The notes: a model not told the origin generated them from the letters alone. A stretch of DNA of 64,000 bases from Citrus sinensis (GCF_022201045.2 NC_068558.1:7717501-7781500); one strand, 5' to 3'. Shown: positions 38,750 through 50,641, counted from the first letter of the stretch. A program made the numbers and translations.

Positions 38750-40293
38750 TGTTGGGGAAAAATCAGGTTTTTAAAATTTTTATAAAACCTTTTAAGGACT
38801 GCTCTCATATAATATATAGGAATACGTAATTCAGAAATCGTACCTTAAAAATCTGAGTTGGCTTTTTCCACTGAAGTGATTTAGGCTCCTAGATCACGAT
38901 CCGCCACCACCACTCCTGTTAGATCACGATCCGTCACCACCACGCTTGTTAGATCACGAACTGTCTCCAATGATCTTCCAGGTTATGACTCAGGTTCGAT
39001 CTGCACTTGACGTGTGGGCGCCTTTATCACTACCAAAGCAACTAGCACGAGAAAATTTTTCTCTCAACAATGGAGAGAAAAATCTTTTTCTGTATAAAAA
39101 GTGGCTTCTCTACTTTTCTTTAGGGAAAAATAAGCCTTATATATCTCCCTTTAGTGAAAACCCTAGGCTCCAAATAATGCCCTAAATAAAACTCACGTTT
39201 ATTTACTTTTTCAATAGGGGACCCACCTTGTAAAATAACATAAGGCCCCTTATACAAAAGCTAATTAAATGGAGCCTCCCACTAAATGATATATTTAGGC
39301 TTTTGACCCAAATCGCTAGTTATCTTACTTATTAGTCCAGTAGTGGTGCAGTCAATTAAATGAGCTAACCCAGGGATCATTTGGGAACATACAAAAGTGG
39401 CTACAATAATTAGGCCTGTAATTAAACTAGCCCAATTATTTAATTCCAAATCTACTCCACTAAAAGATTGGAACTGACTTCCATAATTGTATGCTCGAAT
39501 AATAATTCGTCCCAAGCCACATTGATTTCTTTACTGCACAATCCTTTGTACCACATCGTTAATTAAATTGATATCTCAACTGTCCAATCAATTTAATAAC
39601 ATCTTATTCCTTGATCCTTACTGGTTTTCTCTAATGATCATTTTCAACATACTAAATATGTTGACACACTCTGGCCAGAGAATTCTATGATCAAGTGCCG
39701 AAAACCCATCAAGAGATGTGTTGTACAAATTCTATATTGTTAATCCATAACTCCAATACTCATAATTGCTCCCACCAAGATACCGGGTAATCTTGACCAC
39801 AAGAATGTGTCGTGCCCATTGGTAACTCAAATGGAATAACAATTACAATCATGAAATCATAATTAACTCAAGATTAAGATTACAGTAAAATCAACGCCTA
39901 TGAGATTTAATAAGTCTGACAGTTATTACAAAGTTAATTAAATCTCATATGTGATCCTGTTCAATGTAGTCGTACTACATTAATAAATTCATACATGATT
40001 AAGACAAATCATTCAATGAATTTATTACAGTCTATACCTAAATAAAGTGTCCAACTTTATTTATCAACTGCGAACTAAATTTATTTAATCATAAGATAAC
40101 TTGTATTTATGTCTTCTGTGAATCCACATGGTGATCACATAAATACATATAATATGATTAAATGGACTTTAATACAAATATTAATGCAATTAAGATATTT
40201 GAATAAAATACCTCATTTATTTTATTAATCAGAAAAATTATTTATTACAATTAAATAAACACATATGCTTTTAAAGAGCATATTTTCCCAACA
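38750..40293 (-). mobile_element. Solo LTR, probably Ty1/copia type
   Basis: The 1544-bp unit starts TGTTGGGG and ends CCCAACA, the TG...CA ends of an LTR with short inverted repeats. The 5-bp duplication TCATC flanks it (38745-38749 and 40294-40298). No second LTR, primer-binding site or pol frame lies in the window, so it is best read as a solo LTR left by recombination. Orientation is minus: read that way a TATA-like TATATAAGG (about 39135-39143) lies about 390 bp before the LTR end. The copia assignment rests on the terminal sequence style only. Confidence 0.8.
38890..38979. repeat. 30-bp tandem repeat inside the LTR
   Basis: About 2.5 copies of a 30-bp unit beginning TAGATCACGATCCG, at 38890, 38920 and 38950; the third is diverged. 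Tandem repeats are common in LTR regulatory regions. Confidence 0.85.
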
Positions 40294-40298
40294 TCATC

Positions 40299-40816
40299 TT
40301 CTCTCTTGATTTCTTTAACTTCTTCATGGCTTAGCTTCTTTGTCATTCGGCTTCCTTAACTTCGATGTTCTCTTGGCTACTTTTTTCTTCTATTTTTTTT
40401 TTCATTGCTGCTACTACCACTCTCTGTTTTAGTTTTTCTTTAGCTTGTGATCTTCGGCTTCTCTTTGGCTTCTAGATTGCTTGAATTCTTTCTTGCACTG
40501 CTTCCTTGTTGCTTCTGTGTTCGTTTTGCTTTTTCATTTTCCTCTCAAGCACCCCCTTAATTCCTGCAACCTCGGCCTCTCACAAACAACCTTGAGTTAA
40601 TGTATTAAAAGTGTCACTTCCTCATACAATTACACATGTCAAAAATATTAACCTCCAACATCACTAAGTTTATAATTAAATTTAGTTGACATTATTCATT
40701 AAGACAATAACCTCAAACAAATATGTTTTATTTATTTATTAACAACATCCATTTAACAAAATACTGCTACAGATGTATGATAATAATTGTCGTACTCATT
40801 CTATCCATCACATCCA
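40299..40816. other. Spacer between solo LTR and MULEs
   Basis: Pyrimidine-rich, then AT-rich DNA. No gene or transposon end was identified. Confidence 0.55.
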
Positions 40817-40825
40817 TTTAACAAA

Positions 40826-42942
40826 GGAAAATGCTAGTTGCCCCGGGTCAAACCCCGAAAAGTAAACCAAAATGACACCGCTTGATTTTTTTTTTTTCTT
40901 TTTGCTTCTCCATAAAGAGTTCTGCTATTTGTCCCGGGTCAAACCCAGAAACGGCAGCATAGGTCGTCGTTTTCGGCTCTTATTTTTTTTGTTTTGATTC
41001 GTTTTAAAACGACACCGTTCTGCTTCAATTTTTTTTTCTTTGCTCTGATTTCTTCCTTCTCTTCATTTAACCCAACTACAGACCCATTGCTTCTTCTTCT
41101 TTGTTCTCTTCATCGACCGACAACCACGTTCGTTTGCAAATCCAACTGCAAATCCTTCAGAACCCAGCTGCCCCTTCATTTGTCTCGTTCCATTTTCCTT
41201 CATCGAACTGAAATACAGGATGGCTGTATAGTCTCCTCACTCCTCGTCTTAAGCTTAGCCAGTCCCCATTGTTGTATCCAACTCCAAACCCATTTTCTGA
41301 TGCTCCCGTCTCTCTCTCACATAAAGCAGGCTTGCTGTTGTCTGAGACTGACTAAATGTCCTCTTCCCCAACACTTTTCTTATGGAAGCTCCAAAATTTC
41401 TCCTCAGCATCAGATTCCAGTCTACCCAAAGTCACAGCCCTTGAGAACTTAATTAAGATTTGGCAGCCATTCGCAATCCCTAGTCTATTATTCATTAATC
41501 TAGTCTCATTTGGTCAGGATAGTGGTATTTTATTCAAGTTAAAGGACATATTTTGCACTAGTAAGGATATTGATGTTTCCTTTCCGCACTTGATTTGGGT
41601 GCTTAATGCCTAGTGTTGAGGATGACTGATGATGAAAATGAGATTTTAGTCCGGAAGAAACTGTGTGCAGATTTGTTTGCATTTTTGTTTTCAATTGCTC
41701 TGCATTTTGTGATGATTTGATGTGCAAGTGACTTCTGCAATTTGTGCTTTGTTGGTTTGTAATTTTTGTTGAATTGGTCTGCAATTTATGTTGAACTGGT
41801 CTGCAATTTGTCTTGCAACTGTTCTGCATTTTACAGCTCCAATACAAACTACAAACGAACTTATAGGGCTTCAGATTTAGAAGAAAAGACATAAACCTAG
41901 GTTTGCTTTCACTAGGCTGAAACGACTACGTTTCATGGAAGCAAAAAGGAATCAAAGAGGAAGAGAAAGAGGAAGAAAAGCAGCTGCGTTTTTTCTGTTT
42001 TCACTGGGCTGAAACGACTGCGTTTCATGGAAGCAAGAAGGAAAAAAAAAAAGAAACCAAAACGATGTCGTTTTGGTTTAATTCGGGGTTTGACCCGAGA
42101 AAAGTATCATTTTCCCTCCATAAAACGTACCATTTGAACTAGGCAAAAGCAAACCCAAACGTCTTCCTCTTCTCTTCGTTTCGCCAGGGAATGACATAAC
42201 CCAATCCACTTCCTCTCCTCTTCGTTTTGTTCTTTTTGTTTGCTGAAAATAGTATATTCCCTTTCCTTCCTCGACTGAGATCCACCACAATCTGCCATTC
42301 GCTGAAATTTCCTAAGTCAAATGGCAAAAAAATGATACAATTGCCACCCATGTCATCTCCCCCTTTCTTCTTTCTTTTTTTTATTCTTTTAAAAGCACTC
42401 AAATTTTAATGCCGACAACATTGAGATGTGTAAAGCTTAATAATAATTTTATGGTAAACTTAAATGGTCCAAAAGTTTTTTTTCTTTTTTTTTTTAACTT
42501 TTTTTCCCCATTGAATGATTGACGTTGAGACAAAACCCATTTCCGCATAAGATCAATAATTTGAATTAAATTAAACTAGTTAGCAAATTCAGTGTTAACT
42601 TGACTTGAACGTGTGTTTGTCAGAAAAATTTCACAGTTGCTGTTAATGCCAAAACTCAGCTTTTATGGATAATGTCGAAACTCATCTTTGTTCAAGCTTT
42701 TGCTTTTGCCTTGTCTGAGCCAAATCCTATCATCTTCAAGGAAGATAAGAGTTTAAGGATTCTGCATTTCGCTCGGGTGTGGTGAAACGAAGAGGAAGAG
42801 AGAAGCATTTTTCTGAGTTGATAAAGTAGTTGTTTTTCTGCGTTTTTTTGCTTTTACCTGGGTGAAACGACAACGTTTTATGGAGAAGCAAAAGAAAAAA
42901 AAATCAAACAGCGTCGTTGACCTGGGGTAAATAGCAGAACTC
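40826..42942. mobile_element. Outer Mutator-like element (non-autonomous), interrupted
   Basis: The left end starts GGAAAATGCTAGTTGCCCC and the right end closes with ATAGCAGAACTC. Reversed, the right end aligns with the left through TGCTA and CCGGGTCAA. The 9-bp duplication TTTAACAAA lies at 40817-40825 and 42943-42951, the length expected for Mutator. The element is split by the inner copy at 40917-42115. Without that insert, its left arm runs on as GCTTCTCCATAAAACG, which matches the reversed right arm near 42873-42888. So the terminal repeats are long (over 100 bp) and the insertion is real. No transposase frame is present. Confidence 0.88.
40917..42115. mobile_element. Inner Mutator-like element nested in opposite orientation
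   Basis: This 1199-bp element starts GAGTTCTGCTATTTGTCCC and ends with CATTTTCC. It is flanked by a perfect 9-bp duplication CTCCATAAA (40908-40916, 42116-42124). Its left end matches the outer element's right end and its right end (GGAAAATGATAC when reversed) matches the outer left end, so both belong to one family and the inner copy is inverted. A 151-codon frame at 40994-41452 shows no known domain. Near its right end a unit with GAAACGACTACGTTTCATGG is duplicated at a 92-bp spacing (41910 and 42002). Confidence 0.9.
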
Positions 42943-42951
42943 TTTAACAAA

Positions 42952-43265
42952 ACATAGTAAGAGGAGCACGCATAAAAAATTATAAGTCGTCTTTATTTGT
43001 GAATATGTTAGAACTCAAGGACTTAAAATGTTAATACCTAAAATGCAAATACAGCTATGATCCAGCGAAACGACGCGTTTATGCGTTTTTCAATCAGAAA
43101 AAGACATGCGTGCTTTGCCGACCTCCCTTGATTGATTTATTTTCCAGCAGCAAAAACGCTGCGTTTCAAGCCGCACGGGGCATTAAATTTCTCTCTTTTG
43201 CAGGGAATCTCAAAAACCCAAGAAGAGAACAAACAGTCACAGCGGGTTCGTCTCTCTCGATAAAA
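42952..43265. other. Compact promoter and leader of the ISD11-like gene
   Basis: Only about 310 bp separate the outer MULE from the ISD11-like start codon. It contains GAAACGACGCGTTT, related to motifs repeated in the MULE subterminal regions. The frame is open back to an upstream ATG at 43110. Confidence 0.5.
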
Positions 43266-43565
43266 ATGGTGTCACCAGGACAAGCAGCGCCAACCAGGCC
43301 CGAGATTTTGGGATTATATCGGGCACTTCTACGCGCGGCGCGTGAGTTCCGCGACTACAACATACGAGAGTACACGAAGCGCCGGACCATCGACGGGTTC
43401 CGCGAAAACCAAAACCTGACCGACCCGGAATCCATCTCTTCGGCCTATGCGGAAGGGAAGAACCAGCTAGCGATTGCGAAACGACAAGCTGTCGTGTACT
43501 CACTCTACGCCCCCAAAGTGAAGAGCATCATGGAACTGGAGAATCCTGCTGATTTGATCAATTAA
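43266..43565 (+). CDS. ISD11: ISD11/LYRM4-type Fe-S cluster assembly factor (LYR motif protein)
   Basis: Small mitochondrial partner that stabilises the cysteine desulfurase NFS1 in Fe-S cluster synthesis. The 99-residue protein has the LYR motif (L17-Y18-R19, in LGLYRALLRAAREFRDYNIREY) and the helical pattern of the family, with R-R-T-x-D-G-F-R after it. Length fits (family about 85-100 aa). The coding region is a single exon. I start at 43266 because it gives the family length, but an in-frame ATG at 43110 would add 52 residues that are basic and poor in acids. A plausible 3'-UTR intron has a donor at 43570 (TTAG/GTGACA) and an acceptor at 43951. Arabidopsis At5g61220 is the likely counterpart, from memory. 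Confidence 0.9.
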   Translation: MVSPGQAAPTRPEILGLYRALLRAAREFRDYNIREYTKRRTIDGFRENQNLTDPESISSAYAEGKNQLAIAKRQAVVYSLYAPKVKSIMELENPADLIN

Positions 43566-45080
43566 TTAGGTGACATAGAAATTTAATTTTATTGCAACTT
43601 GTTCTTCAGTTGGAATTGGTTCCATAATTTTGTTTTGTAACAGAAAAAAAAGCCACGTCTTTTAAGAAAATATATTCTCTAATCTATTTTAATTAATAAG
43701 CTGAGCTGAAATCTGACGGATAGATTGGTTCTATATTTTTAAATTGTCTGGTTCTAGTTTTTTTTTTCTTTTTTTTTTCTTTCAAGGAGGGTTTCGTGAA
43801 TAAAAAGAAAAAGCAATAAAAGAACTTATTCATCATTGTTGTACTCGTGGAGCTATGCTCTGAATGAAAAGATGTTAACTATAGTTTGTCATTGTTTAAT
43901 TGCATACTTTTTAGAGTAAAATTGAATTTTCATTGTGTGGTTCTTGGGCAGACAAATTTTCTGGGATCTCTTTAAGAATGAGGAGGATGCTGCGGCTAGA
44001 ATGACTGCTGCAGTTTAAAATTTAGTTTAAATTTCGGGGTGTATGTGTGGTCTTGTGGAACTTAAGTCTTTTGCCTTGCAAAACCTTTGGAGTTTATTCT
44101 GATTGCACTGTTATGCGGTGCAAATTTGTTTCTTGAATGGTTGAATCTCTGGCATGGCAATGAGATGGAAAAAGATTGAGGGTGTGATCCAGTGTCTGGA
44201 AATGATAATAGAATTGGTTTAGTTCTCTGCTGATTGTGTTTAAGGAGAGTGATTTTACTTGGTGCTTGAATGATGAAGTCGGATACTCATTTTGTTCTCA
44301 ATATTGAATCACAGTTCTATTCTTTTTCCTCGTTGCTTCTCTAAGAAATCAAGGACAGTGATTATCTAGTATAAGGGATTTAAGTTTCTGTGAGTGGGCA
44401 ATGCAGCATTGTTCATCAAGACTGGTAGTGCATGTGCTGTAGACGCAGGACATATCACAAAGAGAATGTTAAGCGTGTGCGTGTTTTCCATTTTTGTTTT
44501 TTTAATGTTTGGGTTGTGTTTGCACACGAGTATAGCTATGGAGCTGCTGGCACCATCTATAAATCAGATTTGGTATGATGCATCCTTCATATGCAGTATG
44601 CACCTAAGAGGTCTCAAACCTACTTGTGGGAATAGAAATGTGTTTCCACCCAATTAGTGATTTTCCCTAATGTGTTTTAACTTGAATGGTAGTTTTGCGG
44701 CCACATGTTCATTGCTTAATCCATGGACGGTTGAGCATGCCAGCTGGGTTTTTTGCATCAAGTTCAAGTGGCAATTAAACATGGCAGAGAAAGCTCATTT
44801 TCCTTTGGGGCTTCGAAGATTATCTTAATTCTCAAGTGTGCCGAAAGCATGCTGCAACAGCGGTGCAGAAGAGCAGGATGCCAAACACTATAAACATTCA
44901 AGCGCGATCAAGGAAAAATTGAATCTCAATTAGAATGAATTACGGTCATAAATTGTGTGAATGAAAATTTACTGAAAATCCAAATCCATGTAAGATCTAT
45001 CCGTATCCAGATTCATATATCTGCACGAGTTACAACAGTTGAGTATCAGCAGATCTGTCCCGGAAGCAAATCTGAAAACT
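43566..45080. other. 3' region of ISD11-like gene and convergent SNAP33 3' end
   Basis: Contains the presumed ISD11 3' UTR and, near 44900-45080, the SNAP33 3' UTR. The segment 43952-44018 is unusually coding-like (see findings). A frame at 44394-44657 has no family signature. Confidence 0.5.
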
Positions 45081-47256
45081 CTACTTTCCAAGTAAGCGGC
45101 GACCGCGTAGATTAGCATCCTTCACACGAATGTTTAGCACATCCACGTCGTCATCAAGATAATCCAAACTCTTGTTCTGCCTGCAATTTAGCATGAGTAA
45201 TCATTAATCATACACACACCCGGCAATGTTAAATCCATAAGAAATGGTTCAACTGGGTTCTACAATAATGGCAATAGTAAATTGACAAGCCACGTAAGCA
45301 TGGAGATGCAGTAAGAGTTTCACTGAAACAATAAAGCATACCTGTCAATTTCAGACCCCATATCTGTAGCCATATTTTTTAGTTCTCCCAGAATACCACT
45401 TAATTCAGATAGTGCATCATCCTGCTTTGACTTTTCTACCTGTAATGTAATCACAAATAAAAGATGATGATGAAATTATGATATCAGTACACATTGTACA
45501 CTTGGCCAACAACTATGCAATATATTGATATGATTTCTATTGATGAAGAAGCAAACACTTCAGCAAGCTGAGATCTAATTGCTTAAATAATTATTAAAAA
45601 AAAAAATACAAACCTCAATTTTCTGATAAGCATCTGTGGGTTCAGGCAGTCGAGCTCTTGTGTTTGACTGTCCTTTGGATGTGTTATTTAATCCCAACTT
45701 CTCTCTTTGCTCCAAGTGGTTGCCCCTTCTTTGGACCGGGTCATCTGTAAGAACATGAAAATCAGACACTGTATGCTAGGGAAAAAAGAAAATGAAGGGT
45801 AAAGGATATTAAAAAATGATAAATAGCATGTGGTTGAACCCATGAAAGGCAAGAACCATGCTAGATCACCTCTTATTTTCGTGTTATGAGTCTAGTAACC
45901 AACATAATCTTATTTTTAGAATAAAAATCAACAGATAGGGTCATGCGTTGTATAGGAAGAAAAAATAACCTCTAGTAATAACAGGTCCCATAATTGGACG
46001 GGTCTTCTTCGGCTTCCATGTCCTAGAGAACATCCCACCTAGGCTTCCTAAAAGCTTTTCACCCTGTAATCAGCATTCAATGATTATGGAAGTGCTTTGT
46101 ACAGTCTATAATTCGATCCAAAATGTCAATAAAACAAGAAAAAAACAACAGGTAGGGTGTCAGATGAAAAGCCAGAGAATGAAAATTTTTAAGGTCGGAA
46201 GGCATGTCCAAAATGTCATGTAAAATTGTAAAACAGCTGATACCAGCGAGGACAACAAATATAAGGCACATATAATAAAAGTTAACCATATGTATATAAG
46301 AAGAACACACAAAAGGTTCATGTTATCGATTCAGAAAAATCACTAGCTCCATCTGCTGTTTAAACAAATACCAACTTTATTGAGATTTAAAATATTTATT
46401 TCTGGTCAAAATAATAACCTTGAAAGCTACAGAGTAGATTACTCTGTACGATTTTGATAAAGAATTTCTCCACATATATTATTTTGATGAAACAAAAACC
46501 ATAAGCTAATTAAATGGGAGGGAGAAGCACCATGGTTGATGGTACTTGTGGTTTAATATTAATGGTGACAGTGTTCAAGTAGTACTAAAAGATAACATTG
46601 TGCAAGCAGGAAACTTGATAAGTTGGTTATGCTAGGAATGTGATTAGGAATGTGAGTATGTGTCAATGCATCTAGTCAAACTTGTATTTAGTACGATAAA
46701 ATTATGTACCCCGTCACATTATTTAAAGCTCTAGGTGAATTGCAAGTGATAAAAGCCATACCCGACTAAGATCGTGATCAATGCTGGCAGCAGTATAGTG
46801 GGTCCTGGTAATTTGCTCACCCTGCTGGTGCAAGCTTACCAAAGTCTTAGTAGCATCCTCTCTAATCTCTTCAGCAATCTTCAGGCAGCCATGCACTTGC
46901 TTTGTAGTGTCCTCTGCCTTGTAAACAGCATAATCCTCCAATTCTTGCACAGACTGGTTCTCTAATCCACCAGAGTCACGAAAATCATTCCTATATTTGT
47001 TTCTCGCAGCTGAAGTAAGGGAATATGAGGACACTGCAGTGTTCTCTTTTATATCATCATCATCAAAAGGATTAGTACTAACTTTTGATGTAGTTAGGTT
47101 GGGTTCAGAAGAAGTCCTTTTTGAGGGTTTAAGAGTCTGCTTATTATCCAACTCATCGTCAGAATCAAACGGGTTGGACCGAGAAGAAACCTGGTGTCCG
47201 GGGTCAACAGAATTATGCCTACCAACCCTTAAAGGAGATTTCTTTAAGCCAAACAT
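45081..47256 (-). CDS. SNAP33: SNAP33-type Qb+Qc SNARE (SNAP25 homologue)
   Basis: Plasma-membrane and cell-plate fusion SNARE that pairs with syntaxins (such as KNOLLE or PEN1 in Arabidopsis) and VAMP72 proteins in secretion, cytokinesis and defence. Five exons: 46762-47256, 45970-46063, 45614-45744, 45342-45439, 45081-45180; 305 aa. The N-terminus MFGLKKSPLRVGRHNSVDPG and the NPFDSDDE and NPFDDDD motifs are typical of plant SNAP33. The Qb helix covers about 99-165, with the central glutamine at 145 (HQQGEQ). The Qc helix covers about 240-300, with the central glutamine at 274 (EIDRQNKS). The cysteine cluster used for palmitoylation in animal SNAP25 is absent, as in plant relatives. An in-frame upstream ATG would add 16 residues; I keep the family start. 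A leader intron probably runs from 48217 (CAG/GTTAAAG) to 47315. Arabidopsis At5g61210 is the likely counterpart. Confidence 0.94.
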
Positions 47257-49192
47257 TCTTAAAGCAGAGCTATTATTCAAACTGAAGAGAAATCGATCTA
47301 TCAATCAATGTTCCTGAAAATAAAAAAAGGGAAAAAAAACAAAAAAAAAAAGCATTTCTGTGAGATTGTGATGAGGTTATTCAAATAATTACAATAATCA
47401 ACAAGTTTAGCTGAATAAGGTTGCATAACATTTGAGTTCCATAATACAGACTAGTAGGCGTGATTCAGGAACAAATAATCAGAACTAGTTCCCAAAAAAA
47501 AAAAAAAAAACCAGCGACCCAAAATTCAAATAAGAAAAACAAGATCAGCGAGAAAATAAACCAGAAGAAGATGTTTCCATTAGAGAAAATTTGATAAAAA
47601 GAAATGAGAGGAAGACAGTAAGGTTACAAATCTAATTAAAGATTTAGGTTGACCAAAAAAAAAAGGCTATGGAAAATAATCATACCGATATAGGCTTTTT
47701 TTTTTTTGAAGAAAAAAGATTAAAAAAATTATTCATAAATATGCAACACATCTACAGGAATGAACATAATATGACCGTTAGACTAATATGTCACTTGAGC
47801 GACCGTTCAACAGAAAAAATAAAACAGGAAACTTTTTCCTCCAATTTTTCTCAGAACCAAACAGAAGATCCAAAGGGAGAACAACCATAAGCCTTAAAAA
47901 TGAATTGAAAAAAAAAAAAAAACCACAGAGATACTGAATAGCTGTACCTAAAGATTTCAAATTCTCTAATTTCAAGAAAAAAAAAAAAGGATTTTGTTTG
48001 ATTAACGAGAAAGCAAGTTGATCTCAAAGAAACCGACCGTACGATGATAACAAGGAAGAAACAAACAAACAAACAACACAAGACAAGACAAGATTTTGAA
48101 ACAAACCCACATAGCAGAATCTAAAATCAAGCAAAACCCAGAACGCAGAATCAAGAAAAATAAGTAACTAAATTAATCGGCAAAGATTTTAGAAGAGTAT
48201 CTTTAACCTGAGAAAATGTTGCAGAAAATCTTGCAAGAGCGCAAGAATCTCACAAGGAATTAGTCAAAATGAAACTTTGCGAAGAAAGAGCTTTACGTTG
48301 TGAAGAAAGATTTGGTGGGTTTAAAACTCTAAACGAGAAAGAGCGAGCGAGCGAGCCACGGATATAAATCGCGTGGAGCGAGTTCTCTGAAATTGGAACA
48401 AGGATGAAAGGAACTGGTAAGAAACTGGCTTAAGAGGGAAATTGGACTTTGTATTTTTCTAATTTATTTATTTCTTGGGCATGCAGCCTGCTCTTTGTTT
48501 ATTTATTTATTTATTATTATTATTATTTTTAAATAAAATTTGAAATGTTCAAATGCGGACTTGATCCAAAGACTGGGAGAGGCGCCCCACTTTGACGAGA
48601 GAAACAAGACTTTTTTGGCTCTGTTTTGGTAGGGACGCGCAATCATGGTTGATTACGGCGACGTTTCATTTTATTCAATTAATTGATTCTTTGGAACAAG
48701 TTTTATGAAAAAAAAAGAAAAAAAAAAAGGCGTGATGAATTCTGGAATCAATACAATAAATAAAAAAATTATGTTTGTATTTTAGAGTTGGATTAGAATT
48801 AATGCATTCCATAGTTGACCTTGAACCTATAGAAACCGAGTTGACAAATTGGAATTACTCTGTTTTTTGAGTTGTAATGACTTAGTTTATTATTAATCTT
48901 ACGAACGGAATGTGAGTTGATTAAGTTATTTATTATTAATTAAATATAAAAATATGTTATTTATTATTAATGTTAGCCGGCATTTCATTTTAGATTTTTT
49001 GGGCCGATATGACAGCTTTTTTTTTCTTTTTTTTGGTGGTAGAATAATAATTTTATTAATTGTGAGCGTAGTCATTGAATATTTGAATGACACATATTAG
49101 TAGATAAAAATTAGAGGATTTTTTTATCATTATTGTTTATTTAATAGACAAAATGAATATTTAAATATTTCCTTAAATGGAAAAAAAAATCC

Positions 49193-49248
<56 letters not shown>
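49193..49248. repeat. (AT)n microsatellite
   Basis: About 56 bp of nearly pure AT dinucleotide with one AC interruption. Likely polymorphic. Confidence 0.97.
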
Positions 49249-49252
<4 letters not shown>

Positions 49253-50622
49253 ATTAAATAGGAAACCATTGCTTTTGTTTTGATCAGGTAAGGTCATAAG
49301 GTGGGAATGAAACATGCCTCTAAATTTTAATTTTATCATTGCATATTATCTTTTTCTTAATCAAGAAGTTAATTCATTTTCAGACATTGACCTACACAAT
49401 TCTTTCGAATATGGGAAAAAGGTCTTTTGCCCAAACTCTAAACATTAATATGAGTTTGTTCAGCAAACCCCACCAGTTTCATTAGTGGAGAAAAATTGAA
49501 AATTAAAGAAACCTTATTACAATCTCCATCCCAAATATTCTATTAATCATGGTTTTTAAAATATATATTAACAATTTATTAATGCAGATTTCTATCTAGC
49601 TAATTTGCTATTGCCATGATACATGTCACATAGTTTATTAATTTACCAACAAAAAAAAAATTTAAAAAAAAAAACCCTCTTACGTTATTCTTCCACCGTC
49701 ACTTTTATTAAAAACAATTATTTACACCAGTCAAATACACATAATTAGATTTCTAGAACAAATCATCAATGCCACGTTGATACTTGATAATAATAATAGT
49801 CAGACCTTAAAGAGAAACTTCAAGGAAACAGAGACATAACATAAAAACAACAATTATAACTAGAAGTCGTATCTTTCTTGCAAGAAAGCAATTAGCTTAC
49901 TCTCATGACAAATACTAAGAAAATACTTCTTGTGTTAGCTTCCGGCACCGTTATAGGACTGTCTAAACAACCATCCAAGGGCTAAGGAAATATTGGTAGG
50001 TTTAGTAGTACAATGTTACAAGTCCATAGTTCTTGCAGCCTTTGGTATTATGAAAAATCTTCAGTAGTCAAATTCTAATAACTCTAAAATAAATGAAGAT
50101 CAGGTGAGAAAAGGTACGAAGAAAGCATCTAGTATCCTTATCATAGGCTTCTGACCTTGCTTGCCTTCCCAAACTTTCTAATTTCTTCTTCAAGGGGAAG
50201 AAACAAGAAACAAAATGCCAAAATTGTGCAAACAATTTTTCCTCGAAAAATAACATACACATAACGAATAGGGAGAAAACTGTGGATAGCTGCACCTTTT
50301 GACCAACAAAAAAAAAAAAAAAATACACGTTGCTCAAGCACATGAACAGTGAAAGAACACGTAGGATCGACATCTGGAGCTATATTCATTGCAGCATCTT
50401 CCACTTAACTTTTCCTCATTACAATTTGCACCAGAAAGACAGAGAAAACCAATGTGTATCAGAAATATCTCAGCATTCCAGCAAATAATATTTGCTAATG
50501 TACATTTTCTGTGAACTCCTTCTAGCCCAATAAACATATAGAAACAAAAGCATGTTTAAGGGCGACATCCAATCACACAAACAGATGCACAAGAGATGTG
50601 TGTGTTGACGCGGGGGCGGGGG

Positions 50623-50641
50623 GGAGAGAGAGAGAGAGAGA
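50623..50641. repeat. (GA)n microsatellite after a G-rich run
   Basis: A short GA run preceded by CGGGGGCGGGGGG. It lies just past the coiled-coil gene stop codon, so probably in its 3' UTR. Confidence 0.9.

Noticed and set aside
40994-41452. 151-codon frame as a host gene
   Set aside because: It lies wholly inside the inner MULE and has no recognised domain; kept only as a possible captured fragment.
44394-44657. 87-codon plus-strand frame downstream of ISD11
   Set aside because: No family signature, no splice or start support, and AT-rich composition like the spacer.
50068-50404. Minus-strand frames as the last exon of the coiled-coil gene
   Set aside because: An acceptor near 50193 could be used in phase, but the tail is not coiled coil. 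The exon at 50698-50751 is nearer and continues the helix with IEKGQN.
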